From contig CAYSYM010000091.1 of assembly GCA_964435115.1 (NCBI GenBank), positions 1-6,485 of the forward strand: 6,485 nt of DNA, in the 5' to 3' direction. The translations under genes were made by a program, and so were the position numbers. This DNA comes from CAYSYM01 sp964435115 (lineage in GTDB: Bacteria > Chloroflexota > UBA6077 > CF-72). Shown here piece after piece: positions 1-6,136 of this stretch (position 1 is its first letter; each line of letters opens with the position of its first letter). The notes below the pieces were generated by a model. That model worked only from the letters and a program-made list of their open reading frames with translations, made no database searches and was not told the origin of the DNA.

Positions 1-1
1 G

Positions 2-1333
2 GCGCAACAGCGCGCCCTGGTTGACCGCGTGGCGGGCGCGAACGCGCCGGGCAACGTCGAGGGGCTGTTTGCCTACCACGTGCTGCACGATGAGCCCGAC
101 TTCCCACTCGCCTGGGATGTCAACCCGGCCACACCGGCCTGGCTCGCCGCGAACGCCGATCGTCTCGGGCACATGCCGCCCCTCGCCGCGCTGGGCTACG
201 GGCTCCGGCACTTCCGCGCCACAGCGCCCCCTTCGGTCGTCACGCGGCTCGCCGACGGATTGGCGAAGCTGCGGCTGCGGGATCCCTTCCCCGAAGACCG
301 CGTCTCCTTCGCCTTCGACCCGCTGCTGTTCCTCGGCATCGCCCTGGCCACCGTGGCCCTCGGCAAGGGGGGTGACGAGACCCGCGCCTGGCTGGTGAGC
401 GTGCTCGACGACCCCCGGTGTCGCGCCGCGACGCCGTACCACGCCCTGCTCTACGGGTACATCCGGTGGACCCTTACCGGCGACGCCGACACCATCGACG
501 ACGTCCGCCAGTACCGCGACGTGGCGGAGCGTGCGCTGCTGGAGTGGGGGAGCCGGCGCGGGGCGCTGCTGCTCGTCGACCCGCGCGTCGACCTGTCGAG
601 GCTTCAGGCGCGCGTGCTGGACGCGGCGGCCATCGCGGACCCCTCCGCGCTCGGGGCCGCCCGTGCTGCCCTCGTCTGGAGCGCCGTCCACGCGTCCCTC
701 GTGCGGAGCGCGGACGAGCTCGTGCTGTCGCGCAGCCACGTCGCAGCCGTGCTGCGGCGCTTCGAGGCCGCCATGCGCCGGTGGCGCTGGGACGACCCCG
801 CTGCGGTCAAGCACCCCATCCGCTGGGAGATCACCGCCGAGCGTGAGGTCCAGGATATCCTCTGGCTCGTCCTGCGCTCGGTCTTCGATGACGTGGTCGA
901 CGAGGAGACCCTGCCCAAGGTCGGCCACAGCACCTATCGCGCCGACTTCGGCATCCCGTCGCTGCGCTTACTGATCGAAGCCAAGTATGCCCGCAAGGCG
1001 GGCGACTTCAAGGCGGTCGAGAAGGAGATCATGGAGGACTCGGTCGCCTACCTCCTGGAGACGCGCGATCGCTACGACCGCATCTTGGTGTTCATCTACG
1101 ACGAGTCCGCGTCCGTCCAGGAGCACGGCCTGACCGAGATGGGCCTGCGGAAGCTGCCCCAGATCGAGGATGTCGTTGTCGTCTCGCGACCAAGCCAATT
1201 ACCGGCGCAGCTGGGCGATGGTGAAGTGACGCCGGGTCGGCGATCGCGCGGCCGGACCAAGAAGGAGCCGAGCGATCCCGACGCCGCTGCAGCACCGCCA
1301 CCAACACGTCGGCCGATGGCGTCAGCGGAGTGA
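2..1333 (+). CDS. DpnII/MboI-like PD-(D/E)XK nuclease, C-terminal domain (5'-partial gene)
   Basis: The reading frame is open to the left edge (visible from base 2, 443 residues), so the gene probably begins outside the window; a GTG at 29 is the first internal start candidate but has no convincing ribosome site. The first ~270 visible residues are mostly helical and match nothing I recognise. The C-terminal part (about residues 275-400) has the plan of the DpnII/MboI restriction-endonuclease family. A helix EREVQDILWLVL is followed by a YRADFGIP strand carrying the metal-binding Asp (codon at 944) and then LLIEAKYARK with the E-x-K pair (codons at 977 and 983). Next come a helix rich in Glu/Asp (KEIMEDSVAYL) and a strand ILVFIYDES. 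The last ~40 residues are low-complexity Arg/Pro/Ala. In this fold these residues coordinate Mg2+ for DNA hydrolysis. No methyltransferase partner is visible, so it is more likely a defence effector than a classical type II enzyme. It converges on the helicase gene. The nuclease fold is fairly sure; the biological role is inferred. Confidence 0.85.
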   Translation, partial: AQQRALVDRVAGANAPGNVEGLFAYHVLHDEPDFPLAWDVNPATPAWLAANADRLGHMPPLAALGYGLRHFRATAPPSVVTRLADGLAKLRLRDPFPEDRVSFAFDPLLFLGIALATVALGKGGDETRAWLVSVLDDPRCRAATPYHALLYGYIRWTLTGDADTIDDVRQYRDVAERALLEWGSRRGALLLVDPRVDLSRLQARVLDAAAIADPSALGAARAALVWSAVHASLVRSADELVLSRSHVAAVLRRFEAAMRRWRWDDPAAVKHPIRWEITAEREVQDILWLVLRSVFDDVVDEETLPKVGHSTYRADFGIPSLRLLIEAKYARKAGDFKAVEKEIMEDSVAYLLETRDRYDRILVFIYDESASVQEHGLTEMGLRKLPQIEDVVVVSRPSQLPAQLGDGEVTPGRRSRGRTKKEPSDPDAAAAPPPTRRPMASAE

Positions 1334-1417
1334 TGCGGTTCACCGCACGCCTCGGTACGGCAGCGTGATAGTCACAGGGATGGACGCGCCCGAGGCCTAC
1401 CGGCGTCGGCGCCTCCT

Positions 1418-1435
1418 GGGCGGTAGTCACCGCCC
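1418..1435. terminator. Hairpin between convergent genes, possible bidirectional terminator
   Basis: A perfect 7-bp GC-rich stem, GGGCGGT / ACCGCCC with a 4-base loop (AGTC), spans the stop codon of the minus-strand helicase gene and lies ~85 bp beyond the plus-strand nuclease gene. A shorter 5-bp hairpin (TGCGG-TTCA-CCGCA, 1334-1347) directly follows the nuclease stop. Neither is followed by a T-run on either strand, so intrinsic termination is only suggested by position and stem strength. Confidence 0.35.
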
Positions 1436-3943
1436 CGGCGGAATCTCCCGCAGGACGTGCTTGGGAAGCTCATCGTAGATCCCCGGCCAGAGCAACCCGC
1501 GCTCCGCGAAGACATCGTGGACTACCGACGGAGCCGTTGCGGGCACGGCCGCGGCACAGATGTCGACGAGCGCCGCTCGCAGGCGATCGCGGACGCCACG
1601 GAACGCCTCGAGTTCGATCACCACCATCTCCGGGTCGGGATTGGCATCTGGCGACGCAGGCGCCGCCGGTCCGACGAACGCCGAGTGGACCTCGACCGCC
1701 CCCAGCTGGCCGCGGACCCACTGATGATGGTCCCGGAGCTGGCCCAGATCCTCCTTCTTGTAGACAGCGCCCTCTCCCTTACCCGTCTTGGCCTCCATGC
1801 TCAGTGCGGGACCTCCTGGGGTGGTCCAGAGGACATCCGGCCCCGTGCCGGACTCGTTATCGGGCCGGCGGGCCTCGAGGCCGAGGTACTGTCCCAGCGC
1901 CTCGAGGGCGGCCTCCACCTGGGACACCGTCCCCGTCCCGTCCAGCGCCGCGAGCTCGGTGTCGAAGTGCTTCGGCAGCTCCAGGTGTGCCTGGGTGCCG
2001 CGCTGGAGCGAGGCGGCAACGGCGAGCACCTGAGCCGGGTGCCCGGCCTGCGTCTGGACATCGCCTTGGACATCGAACGGCGGGATGTTCCTCTCCGCCC
2101 GGTGAGCGCGCTCGTACAGCTCGCGGGCCCGGGTGGCATCTCCCAGCAGGTCGTAACAGTAGCCGAGCCACAGGGCGTGCCACGCGCCGGTCGGTCGGCT
2201 GGCGGTGAAGGTCTGCTCCAGGTCGCGCTCAAGCGCCTTCGCCGCGTCCGCGTACTCGCGTGCCCACAACGCGTGGCCGAAGTCGAGCTCGGCTCGGGTA
2301 ATCCGGAGGATCTCCTCGGCATCCTCCACGGGCTGGGTTGTCGCCCCCAGGTCTTCCATGGTGCGCTGGTAGAAGGCGATCCAGCCCTCGTCGCGGGACA
2401 GGCATTGGTGGGCCGCGTCCACCAACTCGTCCACTGTGTCCAACTGGCGTGAGAGGTGGATGCCGAGCTGGAGCTGGCGCTGCAGGAATTCCGGCAGCAA
2501 GGCTTGGTTCTTCGGGGAGAGGATCCACTCGACCAGCTTACGGCCCGTCAGCACCACGACGCCGTGATCGCTCATCCCGCGGGAGATGCGTCCGAAACTT
2601 TGCACCACGCGCGAGGCGATCGTCGATCGCAGGAGTTTGAGCAGCCCCAGACGCTCCCACAAATAGCGCTCGAGCGGGTTGAGGCCTGTCGGCAGATCGT
2701 CGATCACCAGGACGCGGCAGGTGTCGCCCGGCAGGTCGACCCCGTCGTAGCGCGCGGTCAAGACCAAGCACGCTGGGGAGCCGGCCCGCTTGAACTCCTC
2801 AACCTGCTCGGCAACGCTGTCGTCGTACTTGGTCGCGATGCTATCCCACACCTGCGCCCGACGACGCGTCGGCACCAGCACCAGGCACTTATGGTCCCTG
2901 ACGATGCGCTTTGCCACCTCGCTGTCGCTTGCCGCCCGGCCGCCACTCCGATGCAGAGCGGGAATGAGGACCAGACGCTCGCACTCGCCCGCCGTCGTGG
3001 ACGGGGTAATGACCGGATCGGGCTCGCGGCCAAACGCCCGCAAGAAGGCGTCCTTCGCCGCGAGCGTGGCCGAGAGATAGAGCCGCCGGACGCCGTCATC
3101 GAAGTACGGCAGCGTGCGCACGGGCACGACGGGCGGTGTAAACGATACCTCCGCACCCGAGACGAACACGGCGCACGAATCGAGGTGGTCCCTCAGGTAC
3201 TCCCACGCGAAGGTCGTCTCGGTCACCGCGCCGAGCGAAGCTTCGCGCAGAATCCGTTGGAGTTCAGCGAGCTGCGGCTTCACTGCGAACGGCGGGACGA
3301 ACCAGGACGTGGCGGCATCAAGGCGATCCTGGGTCTCGATGTAGCCCGTGTCCTTGCCGATACGGGTGAAGTATGGCCGGAAGAGTTGGACGAGCTGGCT
3401 GAAGGTCTGAGGAAGAGCCTCCCGCCCGATGCGCAGCGTGAACTGGTCTCGCAGGAGATGCCCGGCCGTGTGCGCGTCGTCGAACACCACGGCGCTGAGA
3501 TCCTCGTCGAAGAAGCGTGAGCGGCCGTTGAAGAGCGCGTGGTAGGTGGTGATGCACGGGGCCAAGGCCTGCCGGTAGAGGTCGTTGCTGAAGTTCCCGC
3601 CGACGTACGTGGTGACGCTGAGGCCGTAGCCGCGCGCCTTGCTCGCCGTCTGCTGGACGAGCTGGATCGAGCTACAGGCGTAAACGACATGGCCGTTGGT
3701 CTCGTTGACGAGCGACTGCGCCGCGAGCAGGCCGACCAGCGTCTTGCCTGCGCCGGTATTCAGGACGATGGCGATGTCAGACACCGCCCGACGGCTATCC
3801 CACTCGCGCAGCGCGTCGCCCTGCGCGAGCCAGAGATCATTGATCGCGGGATCGGTGACACGCAGAGATTGGAACAGGGCGATCGGGTCTGTGGGCCGCG
3901 CCGCCGCCTTCGGCGCGGCTATCTTGCCAAAGTCGATTGGCAC
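1427..3943 (-). CDS. DinG/Rad3-like SF2 helicase fused to TPR-like region and C-terminal PD-(D/E)XK nuclease
   Basis: An 838-residue protein predicted to use ATP to move on or unwind nucleic acid and to cut it. Visible motifs: Walker A NTGAGKT (62-68), Walker B FDDAH (154-158; DDAH in place of DEAH), SAT (291-293), motif IV LVLVPTRR (~354-361), a DinG/Rad3-type motif V YDGVDLPGD (~399-407) and motif VI QSFGRISRG (448-456). Only two cysteines (C90, C130) lie between Walker A and motif II, so the 4Fe-4S cluster of XPD/DinG enzymes is missing. Residues ~545-645 are helical and TPR-like (GHALWAREYADAAKALERDL, then WLGYCYDLLGDATRARELYERA). Residues ~680-760 form a nuclease domain: LEALGQYLGLEARRPD, GPDVLW (D703), SMEAKTG (E717, K719) and a downstream QLRDHHQW. 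A TTG start at 3970 is possible, but GTG at 3943 has AAGGAG nine bases upstream and is preferred. It converges on the DpnII-like nuclease. Helicase and nuclease folds are clear; a role in phage or plasmid defence is inference. Confidence 0.93.
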   Translation of the reverse strand: MPIDFGKIAAPKAAARPTDPIALFQSLRVTDPAINDLWLAQGDALREWDSRRAVSDIAIVLNTGAGKTLVGLLAAQSLVNETNGHVVYACSSIQLVQQTASKARGYGLSVTTYVGGNFSNDLYRQALAPCITTYHALFNGRSRFFDEDLSAVVFDDAHTAGHLLRDQFTLRIGREALPQTFSQLVQLFRPYFTRIGKDTGYIETQDRLDAATSWFVPPFAVKPQLAELQRILREASLGAVTETTFAWEYLRDHLDSCAVFVSGAEVSFTPPVVPVRTLPYFDDGVRRLYLSATLAAKDAFLRAFGREPDPVITPSTTAGECERLVLIPALHRSGGRAASDSEVAKRIVRDHKCLVLVPTRRRAQVWDSIATKYDDSVAEQVEEFKRAGSPACLVLTARYDGVDLPGDTCRVLVIDDLPTGLNPLERYLWERLGLLKLLRSTIASRVVQSFGRISRGMSDHGVVVLTGRKLVEWILSPKNQALLPEFLQRQLQLGIHLSRQLDTVDELVDAAHQCLSRDEGWIAFYQRTMEDLGATTQPVEDAEEILRITRAELDFGHALWAREYADAAKALERDLEQTFTASRPTGAWHALWLGYCYDLLGDATRARELYERAHRAERNIPPFDVQGDVQTQAGHPAQVLAVAASLQRGTQAHLELPKHFDTELAALDGTGTVSQVEAALEALGQYLGLEARRPDNESGTGPDVLWTTPGGPALSMEAKTGKGEGAVYKKEDLGQLRDHHQWVRGQLGAVEVHSAFVGPAAPASPDANPDPEMVVIELEAFRGVRDRLRAALVDICAAAVPATAPSVVHDVFAERGLLWPGIYDELPKHVLREIPPGR

Positions 3944-3952
3944 CGTGTGCTT

Positions 3953-3958
3953 CTCCTT
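3953..3958 (-). promoter_or_regulatory. Ribosome binding site of the helicase gene
   Basis: AAGGAG on the minus strand lies 9 bases before GTG at 3943. It would be inside the coding region if the upstream TTG at 3970 were used, so it favours the shorter 838-residue product. Confidence 0.65.
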
Positions 3959-4007
3959 GTCCGCCCTCAAGCCCGCGTACCGCCCGGCGGACCCTGATGC
4001 CCAATTC

Positions 4008-4040
4008 GAGCCTCCTTGCCACAGCGGGCTTCGGAGGCTC
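4008..4040. repeat. Inverted repeat in helicase leader (8-bp arms, 17-base loop)
   Basis: GAGCCTCC at 4008-4015 pairs perfectly with GGAGGCTC at 4033-4040. It sits 65-97 bases upstream of the helicase GTG and would form a hairpin in the 5' untranslated RNA, or act as a dyad protein-binding site. Confidence 0.5.
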
Positions 4041-4086
4041 CGTCTACGAGGGAGCGAGGTCCGAGTGACCTGGATGAGCGCCTGCC

Positions 4087-4113
4087 GACGCAGCGTCGAT
4101 CGAATGCTGCGTC
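4087..4113. repeat. Inverted repeat, possible operator or terminator hairpin
   Basis: GACGCAGC at 4087-4094 pairs perfectly with GCTGCGTC at 4106-4113. A G-T pair and a T-A pair extend the stem to about 10 bp with a 7-base loop (CGATCGA, itself containing the palindrome CGATCG). It lies ~70 bp after the stop of the small upstream gene and ~145 bp before the helicase start. No T-run follows on either strand, so it may be an operator as readily as a terminator. Confidence 0.5.
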
Positions 4114-4183
4114 CGCCACCTCGCCTACTCTCTATTGTCCCATGCTGGTCGGTCTATCGCCTCCTCGGCAGACAGGGCAGTGA

Positions 4184-4498
4184 TCATCGGCGCTGCGCCT
4201 CGCGGCCAGCCACTAGGGAACCGGGCGCCACAGTTGCCTTGGACTCAGGCTGCTGATCCGCGGCCGGGTTCGTCGGTTGCCGGCGCGACGTAGCGCCGTG
4301 GCGCTTCTCGTAGATCTGGCGCACCCAGTCCTCCACGGGCGCCTTCCACTGCTGCTTCGGCGACGGGATGTTCTTGATCAGGCTCCGCGGGCTGAGGCCC
4401 AGCTCCTTGGCCATGCGCACGGCCTCGTCGGATAGCCGGCATCGCCGCTGCGCCTCGACCCAGAGCTGCTGCTGGTCGGACTTCTTGAGCTTCGCCAT
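4184..4498 (-). CDS. Small conserved protein of unknown function (LSDE...QWKAPV family)
   Basis: A 104-residue basic protein starting at ATG, with GAGGGG nine bases upstream (4508-4513). The conserved-looking core is residues ~8-66: LWVEAQRRCRLSDEAVRMAKELG, then LSPRSLIKNIPSPKQQWK, then APVEDWVRQIYEKRHG. It resembles, from memory, small hypothetical proteins found across many bacteria in which a short helix pair is followed by a WKAPL/V-x-x-(F/W)-(I/V)-x-x-(L/I)-Y-x-K-R signature. Their function is unknown to me. The last ~35 residues are Ala/Gln/Pro-rich and probably disordered. There is no signal peptide, membrane segment or metal motif. Only 21 bases separate it from the stop of the zinc-finger gene upstream, so the two are probably co-transcribed. 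It is a real gene judging by its ribosome site, spacing and recognisable core; I give no function. Confidence 0.8.
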   Translation of the reverse strand: MAKLKKSDQQQLWVEAQRRCRLSDEAVRMAKELGLSPRSLIKNIPSPKQQWKAPVEDWVRQIYEKRHGATSRRQPTNPAADQQPESKATVAPGSLVAGREAQRR

Positions 4499-4519
4499 GG
4501 CTGGCGACCCCTCGCTCAG

Positions 4520-4547
4520 TTACTTCTCGATTACTTCTCGATTACTT
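4520..4547. repeat. 11-bp tandem repeat, 2.5 copies, at the 3' end of the zinc-finger gene
   Basis: TTACTTCTCGA occurs at 4520-4530 and again at 4531-4541, followed by a partial TTACTT at 4542-4547. On the minus strand each unit begins with TAA. Because 11 is not a multiple of 3, the three TAA triplets fall in all three frames and close every minus-strand frame. The zinc-finger gene uses the last one. Confidence 0.9.
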
Positions 4548-5485
4548 GAACCCACGTCGGACACTGTAGGCTTGGCCTGGTCGGCTCGCTGGTGCGCCTT
4601 CCACCCGCGCTGGTACGCGCGGGCCGCCTCCGGCCGGCAGGGCGGGCAGTACCTGTCCCGGTGGGAGGCAGCCCGGAAGGGCCGGCGGCAGCGGGGACAG
4701 ACCGCCACGCGGCTGGTGTCCCTGGCGGTCGGAGGCGTGCGCCGTGGGGCAGCGGCCTCGCCGACCTTTTTCCGCAGCCGCGCCCGCCGGGCCGAGTCGC
4801 GGCCATGCTCGCGCTCGGCTTCGATCCGGCAGGCGGGGCAGTACCGCTGCCGGGTGGCGGTGGCCGCGTACCGCTGGCCACACCGCTCGCACGCGCGCTC
4901 GCCAGCCGCCCGGCGGATGCCGGCCGCGATCGCCGCGGGAGCCGCCCGGTCGAGCCCCGCCAGGTTGCGCTGGCGCCGCCGCTCGGCTCGATCCCGGCGC
5001 TCGTCGGCTGTGGTGAAGGCCTCGCTGCGGCGGCGTCGCCCCTCCGGCCGCAGCCCCTGCCGGATCGCCTCCACCGCCGCCGCCTTGTCCCGCCGGAACT
5101 TCTCCCGGTCCTCGTCCCAGCGCCGGAGCCGGCCCTCGGCGCGTAACCGTTCGATCACGGGGACGCCCACCTCGCGCAGGCGCGCCCGCATGGTCGGCGT
5201 GACGAGCTTCGTCGTCCGGTTCAGGCCGGCGAGGGCGCGGTACGCGTCGGCGCTGAGCCGATGGGCCAAGCGCGCGTGTTGGGCCAGGTTGCGCTTCCAC
5301 TGGCCGCAGATGTGGCAACAGAGCGCGTCGGTGAGCGCGTCGTAGTCGAGGCGGCCAAGGGTGCCGAAGCGGGGTGCATCGGGCCGCTGCTCGACCACCC
5401 CGAGCCCAGGAGACGCAAGCCCGTCACCTCGACGTTCGCGGCGCGTCTCGACGTTTCCCGATTGGCGCACCGCCCCCTGTTCCAA
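4520..5485 (-). CDS. Ros/MucR-type zinc-finger protein with two additional zinc ribbons
   Basis: A 321-residue, very Arg-rich protein. Near the N-terminus, CCHICGQW...QHARLAH gives C57-x2-C60-x9-H70-x4-H75, the exact ligand spacing of the prokaryotic Ros/MucR zinc finger (eukaryotic C2H2 fingers usually have x12). It is followed by LSADAYRALAGL, matching the 'Y-R-x-x-x-G-L' helix of that family. Residues ~90-195 are Arg/Glu-rich and probably helical. Two similar zinc ribbons follow: C199-x2-C202...YC216-x2-C219 and C263-x2-C266...YC280-x2-C283, each trailed by a basic helix. MucR-type proteins bind DNA and regulate transcription; the ribbons may add DNA or RNA contacts. Start choice: TTG at 5485 is preceded at 5 bases by GAGGAGGAGG. 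GTG at 5512 is also in frame (330 residues), but its purine run abuts the codon. The gene lies 93 bases after the Cas4-like gene and 21 before the small gene, suggesting one operon. It may regulate its neighbours, but that is inference. Confidence 0.85.
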   Translation of the reverse strand: MEQGAVRQSGNVETRRERRGDGLASPGLGVVEQRPDAPRFGTLGRLDYDALTDALCCHICGQWKRNLAQHARLAHRLSADAYRALAGLNRTTKLVTPTMRARLREVGVPVIERLRAEGRLRRWDEDREKFRRDKAAAVEAIRQGLRPEGRRRRSEAFTTADERRDRAERRRQRNLAGLDRAAPAAIAAGIRRAAGERACERCGQRYAATATRQRYCPACRIEAEREHGRDSARRARLRKKVGEAAAPRRTPPTARDTSRVAVCPRCRRPFRAASHRDRYCPPCRPEAARAYQRGWKAHQRADQAKPTVSDVGSSNREVIEK

Positions 5486-5490
5486 CCGGC

Positions 5491-5500
5491 CCTCCTCCTC
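5491..5500 (-). promoter_or_regulatory. Ribosome binding site supporting a TTG start
   Basis: GAGGAGGAGG on the minus strand ends 5 bases before TTG at 5485. It lies inside the frame if GTG at 5512 were used, so it argues for the TTG start of the zinc-finger gene. Confidence 0.5.
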
Positions 5501-5578
5501 GGCGACGTGCACCTCCGCCGCTCTCGGCCGGATCGCTCTGCCATCGGCTGCACGATGAGTCGAAGGCCGGTGCAGGCT

Positions 5579-6136
5579 TCAGCCCACCCGCTGCGCGAAC
5601 CGGTCGCCGGCCGCGCCGGCGTCCTCGTCCCCCCAACAGACGGGATGGTAGCCGCAGGCGCGGCACTTGGCGGGCACCCACCGGGGACCGGGTGCCTCAC
5701 CATTCTCCAGTATCCGGCGCATCTCGGCCATCGTTCGCAGCACGCCCCGCTCCAGCTCCTCGGTGAACACCACGCGTTCCCGCGATCCGCCGGCCAGCAC
5801 CACGACGCCGTAGGGCGGGCGGACGCCGTAGACCTCCTGGACCAGCAGACACAGCGCCCCGACCTGGAGGATGTGCGATTGCTGGAGGCGCCGCGCGCTC
5901 GGCTTCTGCTCCACCGGCACGTAGGCCCCGCCCACCCGCAGCAGATGGTCGCACCGGCCGACCAGCCCCAGGCGCTCGGAGCGCAACGTCGGCGCCCGGA
6001 TCAGCGAGTCGTCGGCCGAGACGACCACGCCGTCGGCGATGCCGAGCGCACTGCGGCGGTGCCGAGTCCACCGGGCCAGCATGACGTAGGCCGCCACGGC
6101 GAGCACCAGGCAGAGCAGGAGTAGCTCGGCACTCAT
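5579..6136 (-). CDS. Membrane-anchored Cas4-like PD-(D/E)XK nuclease, C-terminal half
   Basis: A 185-residue protein starting at ATG, with AGGGGG five bases upstream (6142-6147). Residues ~4-22 (LLLLCLVLAVAAYVML) form a hydrophobic membrane anchor. The rest follows Cas4/RecB-like nucleases: LGLVGRCDHLL with the metal-binding D63, YVPVEQKPS with E76-Q77-K78, then SHILQVGALCLLVQEVYG (the Q-containing helix, Q91), PPYGVVVL, VVFTEEL and a C-terminal KCRACGYHPVC with C158, C161 and C167. These three cysteines match the last three of the four that hold the 4Fe-4S cluster in Cas4. The N-terminal Cas4 segment (first cysteine, G-x-x-H histidine) is absent here and appears instead in the overlapping upstream gene. 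Cas4 enzymes are DNA exonucleases, often tied to CRISPR adaptation; no cas1/cas2 or repeats are visible, so this is better seen as a stand-alone Cas4-like protein. Predicted to work at the inner face of the membrane; topology is inferred. Confidence 0.85.
   Translation of the reverse strand: MSAELLLLCLVLAVAAYVMLARWTRHRRSALGIADGVVVSADDSLIRAPTLRSERLGLVGRCDHLLRVGGAYVPVEQKPSARRLQQSHILQVGALCLLVQEVYGVRPPYGVVVLAGGSRERVVFTEELERGVLRTMAEMRRILENGEAPGPRWVPAKCRACGYHPVCWGDEDAGAAGDRFAQRVG

Larger units (their letters stand above)
3944..4183 (-). promoter_or_regulatory. 240-bp leader/intergenic region upstream of the helicase
   Basis: There is no convincing gene between the stop of the small upstream gene and the helicase start. 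The stretch holds two strong inverted repeats, annotated separately, and the helicase ribosome site. I could not pick a credible -35/-10 pair on the minus strand: the most A/T-rich spot is around 4127-4139 (ACAATAGAGAG on the minus strand), which lacks a matching -35. The helicase promoter is expected here if the gene is not read through from the upstream cluster. Confidence 0.4.

Noticed and set aside
1334..1426. A small gene or RNA in the convergent gap
   Set aside because: Only 93 bp, with hairpins but no start/ribosome-site combination or recognisable RNA structure.
1457..3520. Two long plus-strand frames (331 and 354 codons) opposite the helicase
   Set aside because: They lie antisense to a gene with clear helicase and nuclease motifs, show no recognisable domain, and are of the kind high-GC codon bias creates.
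4120..4145. A sigma-70 promoter on the minus strand for the helicase
   Set aside because: An A/T-richer patch exists, but no -35 box at 16-18 bp spacing could be paired with it.
4368..5345. Plus-strand 325-codon frame opposite the zinc-finger gene
   Set aside because: The product is Arg/Ser/Ala low-complexity, while the minus strand has ordered Cys/His metal sites.
5261..6124. Plus-strand 287-codon frame opposite the Cas4-like gene
   Set aside because: No motifs; the minus-strand frame has D/ExK/Cys residues in Cas4 order and a good ribosome site.
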